A DNA stretch of 64,000 nucleotides from Takakia lepidozioides (Eukaryota > Streptophyta > Takakiopsida > Takakiales > Takakiaceae): NCBI GenBank assembly GCA_030704615.1, contig CM060734.1, positions 53,956,042 through 54,020,041 of the forward strand. The letters are read 5' to 3'. The position numbers and the translations under genes are program-made. Shown here one piece after another: positions 50,672-60,899 of the stretch (position 1 is its first letter; each line of letters starts with the position of its first letter). The notes below the pieces were generated by a model. That model searched no databases, had not been told where the DNA came from, and was given only the letters and a program-made list of their open reading frames with translations.

Positions 50672-52965
50672 ATTCATCCAAAAGGGCCAGATTTCAAGCA
50701 CAAGATTACCTATGATTCCCTGTGGATCAATAGCTACAAGAAACCTGCATGGGTAGATGGTCAACTGAAGGCAGCAGCTGCAGCAGCACAGTTGATAAAA
50801 TCAGGCACCTCAACCATGAGCACAGCTTCTGGAAGAGGATCAAGAGAGGGAGTCCACAATGCCTCTTCTGGCACTTCTGGGCATGTGAAGATGCTTTGTG
50901 AGGCAGGCAGACTGAAAGAGGCTCTACAGACTTTAAACCAAGGAGGCATTTCAGCAGATTCAGATACGTATGTCAGTCTCTTGCATAAGTGCATCAAGGT
51001 GAAAGGCCTGGAAGCTGGAAAGCAGGTGCACACTCACATTATCCAAAGTGGATTCATGCCAAATGTTTTTCTACTCAACACCCTTGTCAACATGTATGTT
51101 AAGTGCGGGAGCATCATGGATGCTCATCAAGTGTTCAACAGAATGCCTCAACGATCTCTGATCACGTGGAATATAATGTTGGCAGGATTTACCAAGCATG
51201 GGTGTGGTAGGAATGCTTTGGAGACCTATGAGCAAATGATGGGGGAAGGGGTGAAGCCCGACCAGATCACGTTTGTGTGCGTTTGCAATGCATGTGCAAG
51301 CCTGGGAGCCCTGGAAAAGGGCAAAGAGGTCCATGGCGACATCGTCAAAGCTGGAATTGTACCAAATGTGATTCTGAACAATACCCTCGTGGACATGTAT
51401 GCCAAATGTGGGTGCATCGAGGATGCAAAGGGAGTGTTCGACACTATGGCTGAACGAAATAAGGTGTCGTGGAGTGCGATGATTGCAGGATATGCACAGC
51501 AACGGCGCGGGATGGAGGCTTTGGAGACGTATGAGCAAATGATAGGGGAAGGGGTGAAGCCCGACCACATCACGTTTGTGTGCGTTTGCAGTGCGTGTGC
51601 AAGCCTGGCAGCCCTGGAAAAGGGCAAAGAGGTGCATGGCGACATCCTCAATGCTGCAATTATACCAAATGTCATCCTGAACACTGCCCTGGTGGACATG
51701 TATGCGAAATGTGGGAGCATGGAGGATGCGAAGGGAGTGTTCAACAATATGGCTGAACGGAATGTGGTGTCGTGGAGTGCGATGATTGCAGGGTATGCAC
51801 AGCAGGGGCGCGGGATGGAGGCTTTGGAGACGTATGAGCAAATGATGGGGGAAGGGGTGAAGCCCGACCGCATCACGTTTGTGTGCGTTTGCAGTGCGTG
51901 TGCAAGCCTGGCAGCCCTGGAAAAGGGCAAAGAGGTGCATGGTTGCATCGCCAAAGCTGGAATTGTACCAGATGTCATTCTGAACAATACCCTCGTGGAC
52001 ATGTATGCCAAATGTGGGTGCATCGAGGATGCAAAGGGAGTGTTTGACAATATGGCTGAACGAAATGTGGTGTCGTGGAACGCGATGATCGCAGGATATG
52101 CACAGCATGGTTGTCATAGGGAGGTCGTGCATCTATTTGAAGATATGCAAAAGAACGGCTTGAAGCCGAACAGTATCACCTTTATATGTGTTCTCTCTGC
52201 ATGCAGCCACGCTGGCCTACTGAATGAAGGAAGACGCTACTTTGATTCCCTGAGTCAAGATCATGGTGTCACTCCGACAGTAAAGCACTTTGGCTGCATG
52301 GTGGACCTTCTTGGACGTGCGGGACAACTGGATGAGGCAGTGGACCTGATCAATAAAATGCCAATCAATCCAGATGTTCTGATGTGGAAGACCTTGCTTG
52401 GTGCCTGCAGAATCCATGGCAATGTGGAGATGGCTGAATGTGTGGCAACATCTATCCTCAAGTGGGATGAACAGGATGCCGCGACTTATGTGTTGCTCTC
52501 AAACATCTACGCTGCAGCTGGCAGGTGGGATGATACTGCAAAGGTGAGAAGAATGATGAAGGTCAGAGGGGTTAGAAAGGAGCCAGGTCGCTGCTGCATT
52601 GAGGTTGGCAAGAGGGTGCACACCTTTGTTGTAAGGAAATCCATGCTGAGCTGAGAAGATTGTCTGGGCAGATGAAGGAGGTGGGGTATGTGCCTGACAC
52701 TCGCTTTGTATTGCATGATGTGGGGGAGGAGGAAAAGGAATTTTCTCTTTGCCACCACAGTGAGAAGCTGGCCATTGGTTTTGGGCTGATCAGCACGACC
52801 CCTAGGACGCCTCTGCGTCTCATCAAGAACCTTCGAGTGTGTGGTGACTGCCACACCTCCACCAAATTCATCTCAAAGATTGTTGGCCGAGCAATTGTTG
52901 TACGGGACGCTAACCGCTTTCACCACTTTGAAGATGGGATTTGTTCTTGTGGGGATTACTGGTGA
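50672..52965 (+). pseudogene. Locus F: PPR-DYW gene with a 25-bp deletion before the DYW domain
   Basis: The PDF half-motif, first triplet, two central P-L-S triplets and E motifs are open from 50672 to 52654. After the codons for HTFVV the paralogs carry 25 more bases (GATGACAAG...AATTA); here they are missing (between 52633 and 52634). The shifted frame ends at 52654. The remaining DYW coding part (52660-52965, [22 protein letters not shown]) is intact but out of frame. Either this is a recent pseudogene or it yields a PPR-E protein that would have to borrow a DYW domain from a partner, as some plant E-class factors do. Two defects in its PDF exons favour a pseudogene. Confidence 0.85.
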
Positions 52966-52967
52966 AA

Positions 52968-53640
52968 GGATGTTTTGTTGGAAAGTTGCGAGTGTCCTAC
53001 TTCATTCATTGATCTGTGTAGCTACTCAGATCATCCACCATTTCCTGAGAGTATTGACCATGATGTACTGTTAAGTGCATTTCCTGTGGCATATCCACGG
53101 GAAATGATAGTGGGGTCTACCCGGCATAGTTTGGAAAGTCAGCCCATAATTACACTTGACTGAAGGGGTGACATTGGACTGACTTTGGTGACAGTGGATG
53201 GAAATCAGAGTGCTGTCCTAATTCTGGGTTTGGTTGGTGGAGCTTCTCCAAAGCTTGAAGATGGAAGTGAATACAAATTTTGATGAGCTTGATTAGCCCT
53301 GTGCACAAGTTTGTTCAGCATCTTAAATTTGGACATGTTTGTTTGTTTCTTGTGGTGTGGCTTTGGATGGAGCCCTTGACGAACTTGCATAATAATGTCA
53401 AAAGCTAGCTTTAACCCACCAAGATCCAATCCCATGGTGGCTGCTTGAAAGTTCAAGTAGTGATTGTAAGGGTATTTGGGTATGTTGTTATTGATCGATT
53501 CGGCTTGACTCCCTCACACTATAACATCGGTTTGTGCATGTTGGAGTTCAAGGTTGGGGCACAGAGGCCACCCACTTCAGAACACAATGGCTACAGTTGG
53601 AGACCAGATTTGGGAGCATGTATGAAACAACCTTTAAACC
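52968..53640 (+). repeat. 3'-flank tract shared by loci A, E and F (copy F)
   Basis: Reverse-complement match to 1976-2441 and to 42590-43113. The uninterrupted TRIM target (GATAGTGGGGTCTACCCGGC) lies at about 53106-53125. The phrase SAVLILGLVGGASPKLEDGS is open at 53207-53270. Confidence 0.7.
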
Positions 53641-54060
53641 CTAAACCTTAACCCTGGATCATAAACCCCAAACCCCAATCGGGGTCAATGAAGAAGAGGT
53701 GGAGTGGATAAAACGTGAGTGACATGGTGAAGGTCAATGAGGGATTATTTATGAAGAAGAGATGAAAAAACCGAGCTCCGTCGTGAAGCTGAAGGAAACT
53801 TGTAACTTTGATGAAGAGGTGAAATAAAAGTGGAAGTGTCATTGTGAAGCTTAATGAGGGTTCAATTTTGAAGAAGAGGTGAGAAAAAAAGGAGGGACAT
53901 GGTGAAGGTCAGCGAGGGTTCAATTTCGAATTGAATTTCGAATCAGAGGTGACAAAACTGGAGCGACAAAGATGGCCAACAAGGCTTCGATTTCGAAGAA
54001 GAGGTGAAAAAACTGGAGTGTGAGATGGTGAAGCTCAACGAGGATTAACAAATGAACATA
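53641..54060. repeat. A-rich minisatellite, array 3, with degenerate telomere-like words
   Basis: Units GTGAAGGTCAAYGAGGG then GAAGAAGAGGTGARAAAA, related to arrays 1 and 2 but more diverged. The left edge has CCCTAAACCTTAACCCTGG-type words. Confidence 0.6.
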
Positions 54061-54950
54061 TGTTTCCAGAACTCTTCTACTGTGCCATCTCCTATGTCGA
54101 GGCCCAAGTGCGACCTCTAGTGTAGCTTATGCCGTCGGCCAGAGGTGAGAAAAAAGCTGTTGCGACATCTTGAAGGTCAATGTTTCTCAGGGAATTAACC
54201 CTTAACTTCCTCGCGACCCGTTTCAGGTTGCACTGTTTGAATGAACCATCCTAACTTATGCAGATGAAGTTTTTTTACATTCATTCAATCTGAGCATGCC
54301 ATTTGGAGCAGGCATGCGACCTCCAGATTTTTCTCAAGGGACGAGATCAGAAAATTTTTGGTTGGAGGGGCCATTGAAGCATATTAGGTTAGGGATGCCA
54401 GAACTGTTTGATGCTACTAGACGCATTTGAAATTCGGTTTTCACTGATAGATCCTATTGAATTTTTCCTAGTGTAAGACGACCTCTCGAGTCTCACCGCA
54501 GGGATTTGTGTAATTATGGTTTTTGGGACAACATGTTTTGGAGGAAAGCTTCAGGCTTGAGGGGTGAACATGTCAACCCTCACCAAAACACATACAAAGC
54601 AGCCTATGCAGTAAAATTTTGGTTTGATATGAAATTTGGAATGCACTTTGCATTTGTACTATGCTGGGGTAGCCCTTTTGGAAAATTTCAAAAGCGCCTT
54701 AACATGTATGGTCAATGCAAATAAAGGATTTTTTCAGACCCAAAAAAAAGAAAACGTCTCCAAAAAAACATTATAATCTCTCAAACTCAACGGTGATCCT
54801 AAGATTTGGGGAGATGGTGTAAAGGTCATGTAGGTATGTATGTGTATGGTCAATTTTTGTGGATGAATGCTGGTAGGTGGGTAGCCTCCCGTTAGTTCTA
54901 AGGGGTAGTAGTTTTGGGGAGTGAAAAAATTCACCTTGTAGGAAGTTAAG
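54061..54950. other. No gene recognised
   Basis: A 72-residue frame at 54506-54724 has no recognised motif. Otherwise AT-rich non-coding sequence. Confidence 0.35.
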
Positions 54951-54954
54951 GGTT

Positions 54955-55102
54955 AAGCTTGCGTTGACGCAAGCTTAATCCCAGCCCCTGTTGGCACATG
55001 GGAATTTTTTTTTTTTAAACAATTAAAAAACAGAGCCCTAACAAACTGCCCTGTTCGTGCAGGGAAACGGGCTTGGAAATAAGCTTGCATTGACACAAGC
55101 TT
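54955..55102. repeat. Duplicated AAGCTTGCGT palindrome
   Basis: 54955-54976 (AAGCTTGCGT-TG-ACGCAAGCTT) is a perfect 10-bp inverted repeat. A slightly mutated copy is at 55081-55102, and each is followed by ATCCCARCCCC and TTGGCACAT. The intervening stretch is related, inverted, to 30975-31030. Confidence 0.6.
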
Positions 55103-55197
55103 CATCCCAACCCCTCTTGGCACATTGGAATTCAACAATGAGTGGGATTGCAGGGCCTCATTGGGCAGGAAATTAAGCCAAGAATCCCTCCGTCCTT

Positions 55198-55530
55198 TTG
55201 GAATTCTTCGAATCTTTCGAATCCGCAAGAATTCTTCATGCTCGGGTGACAGGAACTATGGTAGTTCCTTCACCTGGTTATGGTCGGGTGTATACCTTGG
55301 TCATTTGTGGGTCTGTTGTACATGACATGGTATATCAAGTGACGGTGGGGAATTTTTTAGATTGTGCTTGCCCCAATTTTGTGTGCATGCGTGAGGGCAG
55401 TCTTGGGAAGAGAGGGAAATGGAGCCTCTGCAAACATCTTTACTACATCTACTTGCGTAGGATGTTTTGTGACCCCCAATTCATTCACCAGCTGACACTT
55501 GGTGACAGCGAAGTGTACACTCTTTTGTAG
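55198..55530 (+). pseudogene. SWIM-type zinc-finger fragment, copy 2
   Basis: The frame encodes YQVTVGNFLDCACPNF, then KRGKWSLCKHLYYIYLRRMF: the same CxC...CxH SWIM finger as the minus-strand copy at 29011-29316, clearly homologous along about 90 residues. The upstream sequence (RILHARVTGTMVVPSPGYGR) matches the other copy as well. No further exons are evident. It is a candidate piece of a transposase-derived family. Confidence 0.6.
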
Positions 55531-55539
55531 CGTGACACT

Positions 55540-56160
55540 GGCATTTCTGAGTAGTGTGGCCTATGATGTAATTGAAGCCATGTCACTACAGCTTCAAAAG
55601 ATTGAATCTTGTCGTAGATATTCAGTAAGACTATGCTTACCCTTAACATTTTGTTGTGTCATTCGCCCTCACCTTTGTCGGCGGAGTACAAATGAACCTT
55701 GAGCAATGCAGATTTCTGTCTTTCAAGAAAATGCATGAAATAGTTCAGCTGTCCTTGTATCGCGCGCTTCTTTGTCCACAGTCCCTCCATCACGTGCTCA
55801 TGTGTCCCGTTTCTAGCACCAATGGCATGGCTGTAGACTGCGTCTTCCTGCCCATGCGTAACTACTTCCACAGTAATAGGACCTCCTCGTGATGTTCCTT
55901 GTTAGAGGGCCTGCTTCTCCCTCTTCTAAGCCCTGCGCTCACACTTAGTGGGCAAACCGTGAGCCCAGCTCGAAGGCTCACGGGGTTGGGTGTGACTCAC
56001 ACCGTAGCGTCACTCACCCCAACATTCATCATACTCCATTCAAAGCTGAAAAAAAAAACCAGACTGAGTGCAACATACAAAAGGTAAAAAAAAAAATTGT
56101 AATCACAAAGCCGATATGCTCAATCTTTTGCGCCTCTCCACATCAATGATCCAACCGCAA
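55540..56160. other. No gene recognised
   Basis: Short frames on both strands (for example 55656-55892) without recognised motifs. Two oligo-A tracts lie near 56050-56100. Confidence 0.35.
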
Positions 56161-56600
56161 AAATGAAACCCCTCCCATAGCAAATACAACATGGCGCACC
56201 CTAACGCCATAACTGCTACCTCGAAACACTCCCCTCTAAGTATTGTTCGCAATCGCAGTATTGCTCCGCACGTTACTGTGACCGGTATGGCATCAGTTTG
56301 GGTATGTTTGGAACCCTAAGTTCTACACACGCCCAGGGTATAGGCTGCATGACACACCAGCCGGGGTGGTTTTGGCATACCCTTACCTATACTTTGCACA
56401 TACCCCGCCTGACTGGCACAGACCAGCACAACATTGGTTAGTACATATTTTAGTGGGCTCTACACACGCAGGGCCCCAAATAACCTGCAAACACGAACCA
56501 AGATGGATCATTAATAGAACAACTAGCTGAGATGAATCAAGCCCCCTAGGGATAAAACTGCAAGTTCGTGTTCAAAATAATTGATGGTTCCGAATTTCCA
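56160..56600 (-). repeat. Dispersed repeat, inverted partner of 41600-42125
   Basis: Reverse-complement match to 41600-42125. On the minus strand it starts with the coding end NHQLF-stop of the frame 56572-56904 and continues as 3' flank. Confidence 0.6.
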
Positions 56601-56904
56601 CCTCTGTCTTGGCATCACCCTTGCAGAAAATAACAAGGCATCCGTCGTCCTTCAGTAGGGATGCTGCCAGTGCGAGTGCATGCGGGACGGTATCCTTTGA
56701 CTTTGCATTCCAAACGGGCACAATGTCATCTATGCCACATCCTCTGGTAGACTGCCCATCTGGGAGATCCACCATTACAAGGTCTGCCCCCGCTTTAGGG
56801 ACTGTGCCACCCCTACGCAATGGCTCGGGGGAGCGGTGCCTCTCCAGAATCGTCGATATCTCCCCTAGGCTCTGGCCACTTACTCGTTGTTCCTTTGGAT
56901 GCAA
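56572..56904 (-). CDS. Possible SAM-dependent methyltransferase-like exon
   Basis: The 110-residue frame contains GADLVMVDLPDG and, after a spacer, HALALAASLLKDDGCLVIFC. This order (a strand ending in an Asp/Pro-containing motif, then a helix and a strand with GCLVIF) resembles the second half of a Rossmann-fold methyltransferase. The match is by eye only and the N-terminal SAM-binding part is not seen. It is probably the 3' exon of the minus-strand gene below. The C-terminal NHQLF is shared with the repeat at 41609. Confidence 0.35.
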   Translation of the reverse strand: MHPKEQRVSGQSLGEISTILERHRSPEPLRRGGTVPKAGADLVMVDLPDGQSTRGCGIDDIVPVWNAKSKDTVPHALALAASLLKDDGCLVIFCKGDAKTEVEIRNHQLF

Positions 56905-57079
56905 GCCTGCGGATGACCAGCTGGAACCAATCGCACTTGAGGCATGCTACGTCTGTGTTTGGTAGCCCTTCTCACAAAGAGATAGCCTCGTAAAGCAGCA
57001 CGGTTGAGAGCTGCATGCCCCTACCGTCACTTGTGTTTGCCCAAGCAGGATTTCGAGAAGATCGATTCCTTCGCTCAAT

Positions 57080-57607
57080 CTAGAAGTTGTGTAGGGGGTC
57101 TGTAAACGCCAGTTGGTTGTCTACCCTCTGAGCACCATCTATCTCATCCACACCCTCCACACCTTGATTGCCTGTAGGCCTTGTGCCGGGGGGGGTTGCC
57201 TGCCCTATGGTGGGTGTCTTCTTCGGTTTCTGTTTCCTTTTCCTTGGTTTCTTCTTGGCCACCGCTTCTTCCAGAGCTGTATTCGCTTGTTGCAGGTGTG
57301 CGGCAGTGACAACTGCAGCCTCCTCGGCACCCTCTTCCGTCAATGGCTCCATGTGAGTTGGTGCAGCCAGTTCGTTCTTGGTGTACTTCTTATACACTTC
57401 CAGTTCAACGTCAGGAATGATATCGGTGGGCAAATCTAGCCACCAATAGCAAGGCAGATGCGTGACTTTAGCGTACTCGCCCAACTGCCTGCCGTTGTAC
57501 ATTATGCAGTCGGATCGGAGGCTGGCCCACTGTGTGACACTAGCGGGAATACACCTGATATGCTTGTTGGCGAGCAAATAAAAGTTTATGTACCTGTTGC
57601 AGTGCAC
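57080..57607 (-). CDS. Unrecognised exon with lysine-rich tail
   Basis: The 175-residue frame has a hydrophobic, aromatic N-terminal half (YINFYLLANKHIRCIPASV, then HLPCYWWLDLPTDIIPDV). The C-terminal half has a Glu/Ala-rich stretch and a basic cluster KKKPRKRKQKPKK typical of nuclear localisation signals. It is probably part of the same minus-strand gene as 58737-60886. Function unknown. Confidence 0.45.
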   Translation of the reverse strand: MHCNRYINFYLLANKHIRCIPASVTQWASLRSDCIMYNGRQLGEYAKVTHLPCYWWLDLPTDIIPDVELEVYKKYTKNELAAPTHMEPLTEEGAEEAAVVTAAHLQQANTALEEAVAKKKPRKRKQKPKKTPTIGQATPPGTRPTGNQGVEGVDEIDGAQRVDNQLAFTDPLHNF

Positions 57608-57689
57608 GAAAAGTCGACGTCAGGACAGACATTGGCCTGATAGTAATGAGAAGTGTAGGATATAAAACCGAACCTTTTGGTCTCTCACC

Positions 57690-58600
57690 AGATGTAGTAG
57701 TCGGCAGCGACTATGACACCAAATAGTTCGATGGCAGTGTCATAGTCGGTGACGACTGCAACTCCTAACTGTGGGTTAGCCAGCCACCCAGCTGGGCGAT
57801 ACCGGAATAAGGGTGTACATTATATGACATGGATTCAAAGGACCCACCACAGAGTCGTTGCCGACTATGGAATTGAGTTAGTTTTTAATTTGCGGGCTAA
57901 AGTCACGCCCTTCTTGCAATAGTCGACAGCGACTATGATTCCATAAAGGGCAAAACATGTGTCATAGTCGCTGAAGACTATGACCAGGCCAACTTTGGGT
58001 ACGACAGGGCCGGCTTTCTATAGTCGTTGCCGACTATACCCAATGGATACCCTATACCCAATGGCTACCCTATATTGAATTGAGTTGGTTTTTAATTTGC
58101 GGGTAGTACTCACGGCCCATGTCGGCAGCGACTATGAACCAATAAGGGGCACAACCCGTGTCATAGTCGGTGGCGACTATGACCAGGCCAACTTTGGCTA
58201 CGAGAGGGCCGGCTTACTATAGTTGTTGCCGTCTATACCCAACGGCTACCCTATATAAAATTGAGTTTGTTTTGAATTTGCGGGCAGTAGTCACGGCCCT
58301 CTTGCAATAGTCGGCAGCGACTATGCACTCCTAAGGGGCAAAACCTGTGTCATAGTCGGTGGCGACTATGACCAGGCCAATTTGGATACGACAGGGCCGG
58401 CTTGGTATAGTCGTTGCCGACTATACCCAATGGCTACCCTTTACCCAATACCCTATACCCTACCCTATACCCAATGGCGCCTTCTTTTAGTCGTTGCCGA
58501 CTATGAGTACAATGTCTGAGCCCAGTAGTCGGCGCCAACCACGAGCAACAACACTACTGTCGACTACCGGAATGTTTGCCGACTACAACGAGCCTACATA
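57690..58600. repeat. Tandem repeat packed with TAGTCG-N4-CGACTA palindromes
   Basis: At least a dozen copies of a 16-bp inverted repeat with variable centre: TAGTCGGCAGCGACTA (57698), TAGTCGTTGCCGACTA (58021), TAGTCGGTGGCGACTA (58163) and others. From about 57870 to 58460 they sit in a larger tandem repeat with periods of about 208 and 180 bp, marked by TTTGCGGG and CAGGGCCGGCTT. Non-coding. Confidence 0.85.
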
Positions 58601-58736
58601 TTCTTTTTCGACCGCTACTTCCCACACCCATTTTGCTGTATGGCATATGCGGAGGGTGGGTGAATTGCATTGACAATTATGTACCTGTACAGGAGCTTGC
58701 GAGCTGGTAAGTTCCACCAGGCTGCTCAGTAATTGG

Positions 58737-59629
58737 TCAACTGCGGGCAGACCCATCCTTCATCTCGCACCAGAATAGCTCCTTCCAGAACTTGAGGCGG
58801 AAATCGTCCACCCAGACAGAGAGGGTCTTCAGAGTGGGAGCCTCTTCCTGGGTTGGCAGCTGCAGGAACCCTTTCTCAACCAGCATGGCCAACTGCCGCT
58901 CTGCTTCCTCCGTTTGCTGCGAGTCCACCACGTCAATTGTTAGAGATGAGAAATTGCAACAAATAACTGTAACATGAAGCCACCACCAGTATTGCCAACA
59001 TCTTACTTGGAACCACCATGTCATTTTGTCGCACCACAAGCCAAACACCACATCTGTGGGAGCATGGGGGAATTTTCCATTTTTGCGGGTTGTGGAGTCA
59101 GAATTCCACAGCTTCAACCATAAAATCTTCTCCTTCGGGCTGACCTCGTTCGTGGCAAGCATCTGCAACTTCTCGAGAGTCATTTCCGGCTTCTGATTGA
59201 TGGCAAGAGACTTGTAATGCGTGGTTATCTAAAAAATAAAGCCAGTTCCGAGTGCAGGACCGCATATGGAAGAATATTTTGTGATTTTGGTGTACCACTT
59301 CGTCCTGTGCACTTGGAAATGGCTTGCCAGTTTCTTCCGGATGAGGTCGGTGTTCTCAGCGGTGGCAGGTAGGTGGGCATGGCATCCAAGCAGGCGTTTC
59401 TAATTCTACGGAATCCCTCCTGACCCATATACTCTATTAGGGCGTCCCGCGACATTGTCATCAAGTTCCCATCCCGCTTGTTCAAGCACTTCTCGTAGAC
59501 GTCCGCTGGAAGAGCTGATTGGTACTGCTCAACAGGTGTAGTTGCGCACTTCTGGAAGAAGAATAGCTTGTGCGGAAGCTCGTTGGACACATTTCCACAA
59601 TCTATCACGCTGCAAAACGCACAGAACAA
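58737..59629 (-). CDS. Unrecognised multi-exon region
   Basis: One exon begins at 59609 after the acceptor TTTTGCAG and encodes CGNVSNELPHKLFFFQKC, then QGFRRI-like sequence (GQEGFRRIRNACLDAMP). A second starts at about 59236 after TTTTTTAG (ITTHYKSLAINQKPEMTLEK) and ends WWFQ before GTAAGA at 59007. A GT-AG intron (59007-58921) leads to QTEEAERQLAMLVEKGFLQL, then VWVDDFRLKFWKELFW. The coding sense and splice borders are good, but I recognise no domain. Confidence 0.5.
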
Positions 59630-59989
59630 GACCTTTATGTGACCATGGACCTTATTGAAATTCGTGAAAAAAAATACTACCTACAAAACTCAGCAGGGAT
59701 TTTAGGGTTTAGGTTGGGCTCCATGGGATAGTCGGCGCAGACCATACTTTTAGCGAGGCGGTTGTCAATGGAGGCATTGTGGGAATCTTCTCTGAACTCC
59801 CTCCCACCAGACAATACTTCCCACTCCATCTCACACTACACGTCTAATTAATGAATTGGTCCACGAAGCACCCACTGGGACTGCTTATGCAAGACTTGCA
59901 ACCCCATGCAAACGACATCCCCGAATTGCTAAACCCTATACTTATGCTCATGTGAGCAGAAGAGGAGATAAAAACTCACACATTCATAG

Positions 59990-60886
59990 GATTCATTGCA
60001 TACCGTATAAGGCCCAGATCGGAACTCTTCACATCCATAATCTTGGCGTTCATCCGGTAGTGCCAGCTCGCCTCGTCTGTGTGCTGCTCACGTATGACCT
60101 CCATCCAAGCATACCACCTGTGATTCCCGTCGTAGATGTGCAGCCATTTGTTGGAGAGAAACTCACACTCCGTGTTCTTTATGTCTTCCTCAAATGCAGC
60201 ATCCGCTGCCTGCCAATGTTCAGACCATGCATCCCAACTCCTTGTTGGATTTCTTGGCTCTGTCCACTGTCGTCGTTGATGGAAAGTAGTAGTGATGCAA
60301 GTGCATCATTGTACCTGTCCGCTTCAAAATACAACTTGAGCTTGTTGATGCCTGGGCGCTCAGCCATGCGCACAGCCGGGAGGGGCTGCATCCTGCATAA
60401 TGGTATCCTTGGCGGAGCACCATTCCGCAGCAAGTGCAAAATAGAACTCATTGTGTGGCTCATGGCACTTGTAGTGAGTGAGAGTAGGGTTTGCTTCCGC
60501 ATGTCGCCAGTCAAAACAACGTCCGCCAGAACATTGTCTTGCACACTTGGAGCATTTTGAACAGGTCCGCCACCCTGTGCGCTCGTTGCTGGACCTGGCG
60601 ATGCAGCGCTTCGAAAAACAGGGGAGAGGGGAGGACGATCCATCGATGGTGTGGCCGATGTAGACACCAAACCGCCTTCCTGTGAAGTCGTTGATTTCTT
60701 ATGAAGTTTCACTAATTTTGTGGGAGGTCTAGCACCCTCGCTGCTCTGTTGGGAGACCACCGTCCGCCTGCGCAGTATGCGTGTTTGCGTGGGCAGCACA
60801 AACTCCCCCTCTTCCTCCACTTGAGGCTCCATGACGACAACGTTCCCCTGCTCAAAAATAGAAAGTGAAGCCGAAGAGTCAGGCAC
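59990..60886 (-). CDS. Unrecognised 5' part of the minus-strand gene
   Basis: The frame 60886-60179 is Ser/Pro/Thr-rich and acidic-basic mixed at first, then ordered (GINKLKLYFEADRYNDALAS). From about 60250 good coding sense passes to another frame (WDAWSEHWQAADAAFEEDIK, then FLSNKWLHIYDGNHRWYAWM) as far as AMNPMN before a GTGTGAG donor near 59990. So there is either an intron or a frameshift in between. WYAWM and YDGNHR are striking aromatic motifs, but no family is recognised. Confidence 0.45.
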
Positions 60887-60899
60887 CGCAGAGGAGAAT

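Noticed and set aside
57690-58600. CRISPR array
   Set aside because: The repeats are short palindromes with irregular spacing inside a larger tandem unit in a plant-type genome. There are no constant-length unique spacers and no cas genes.
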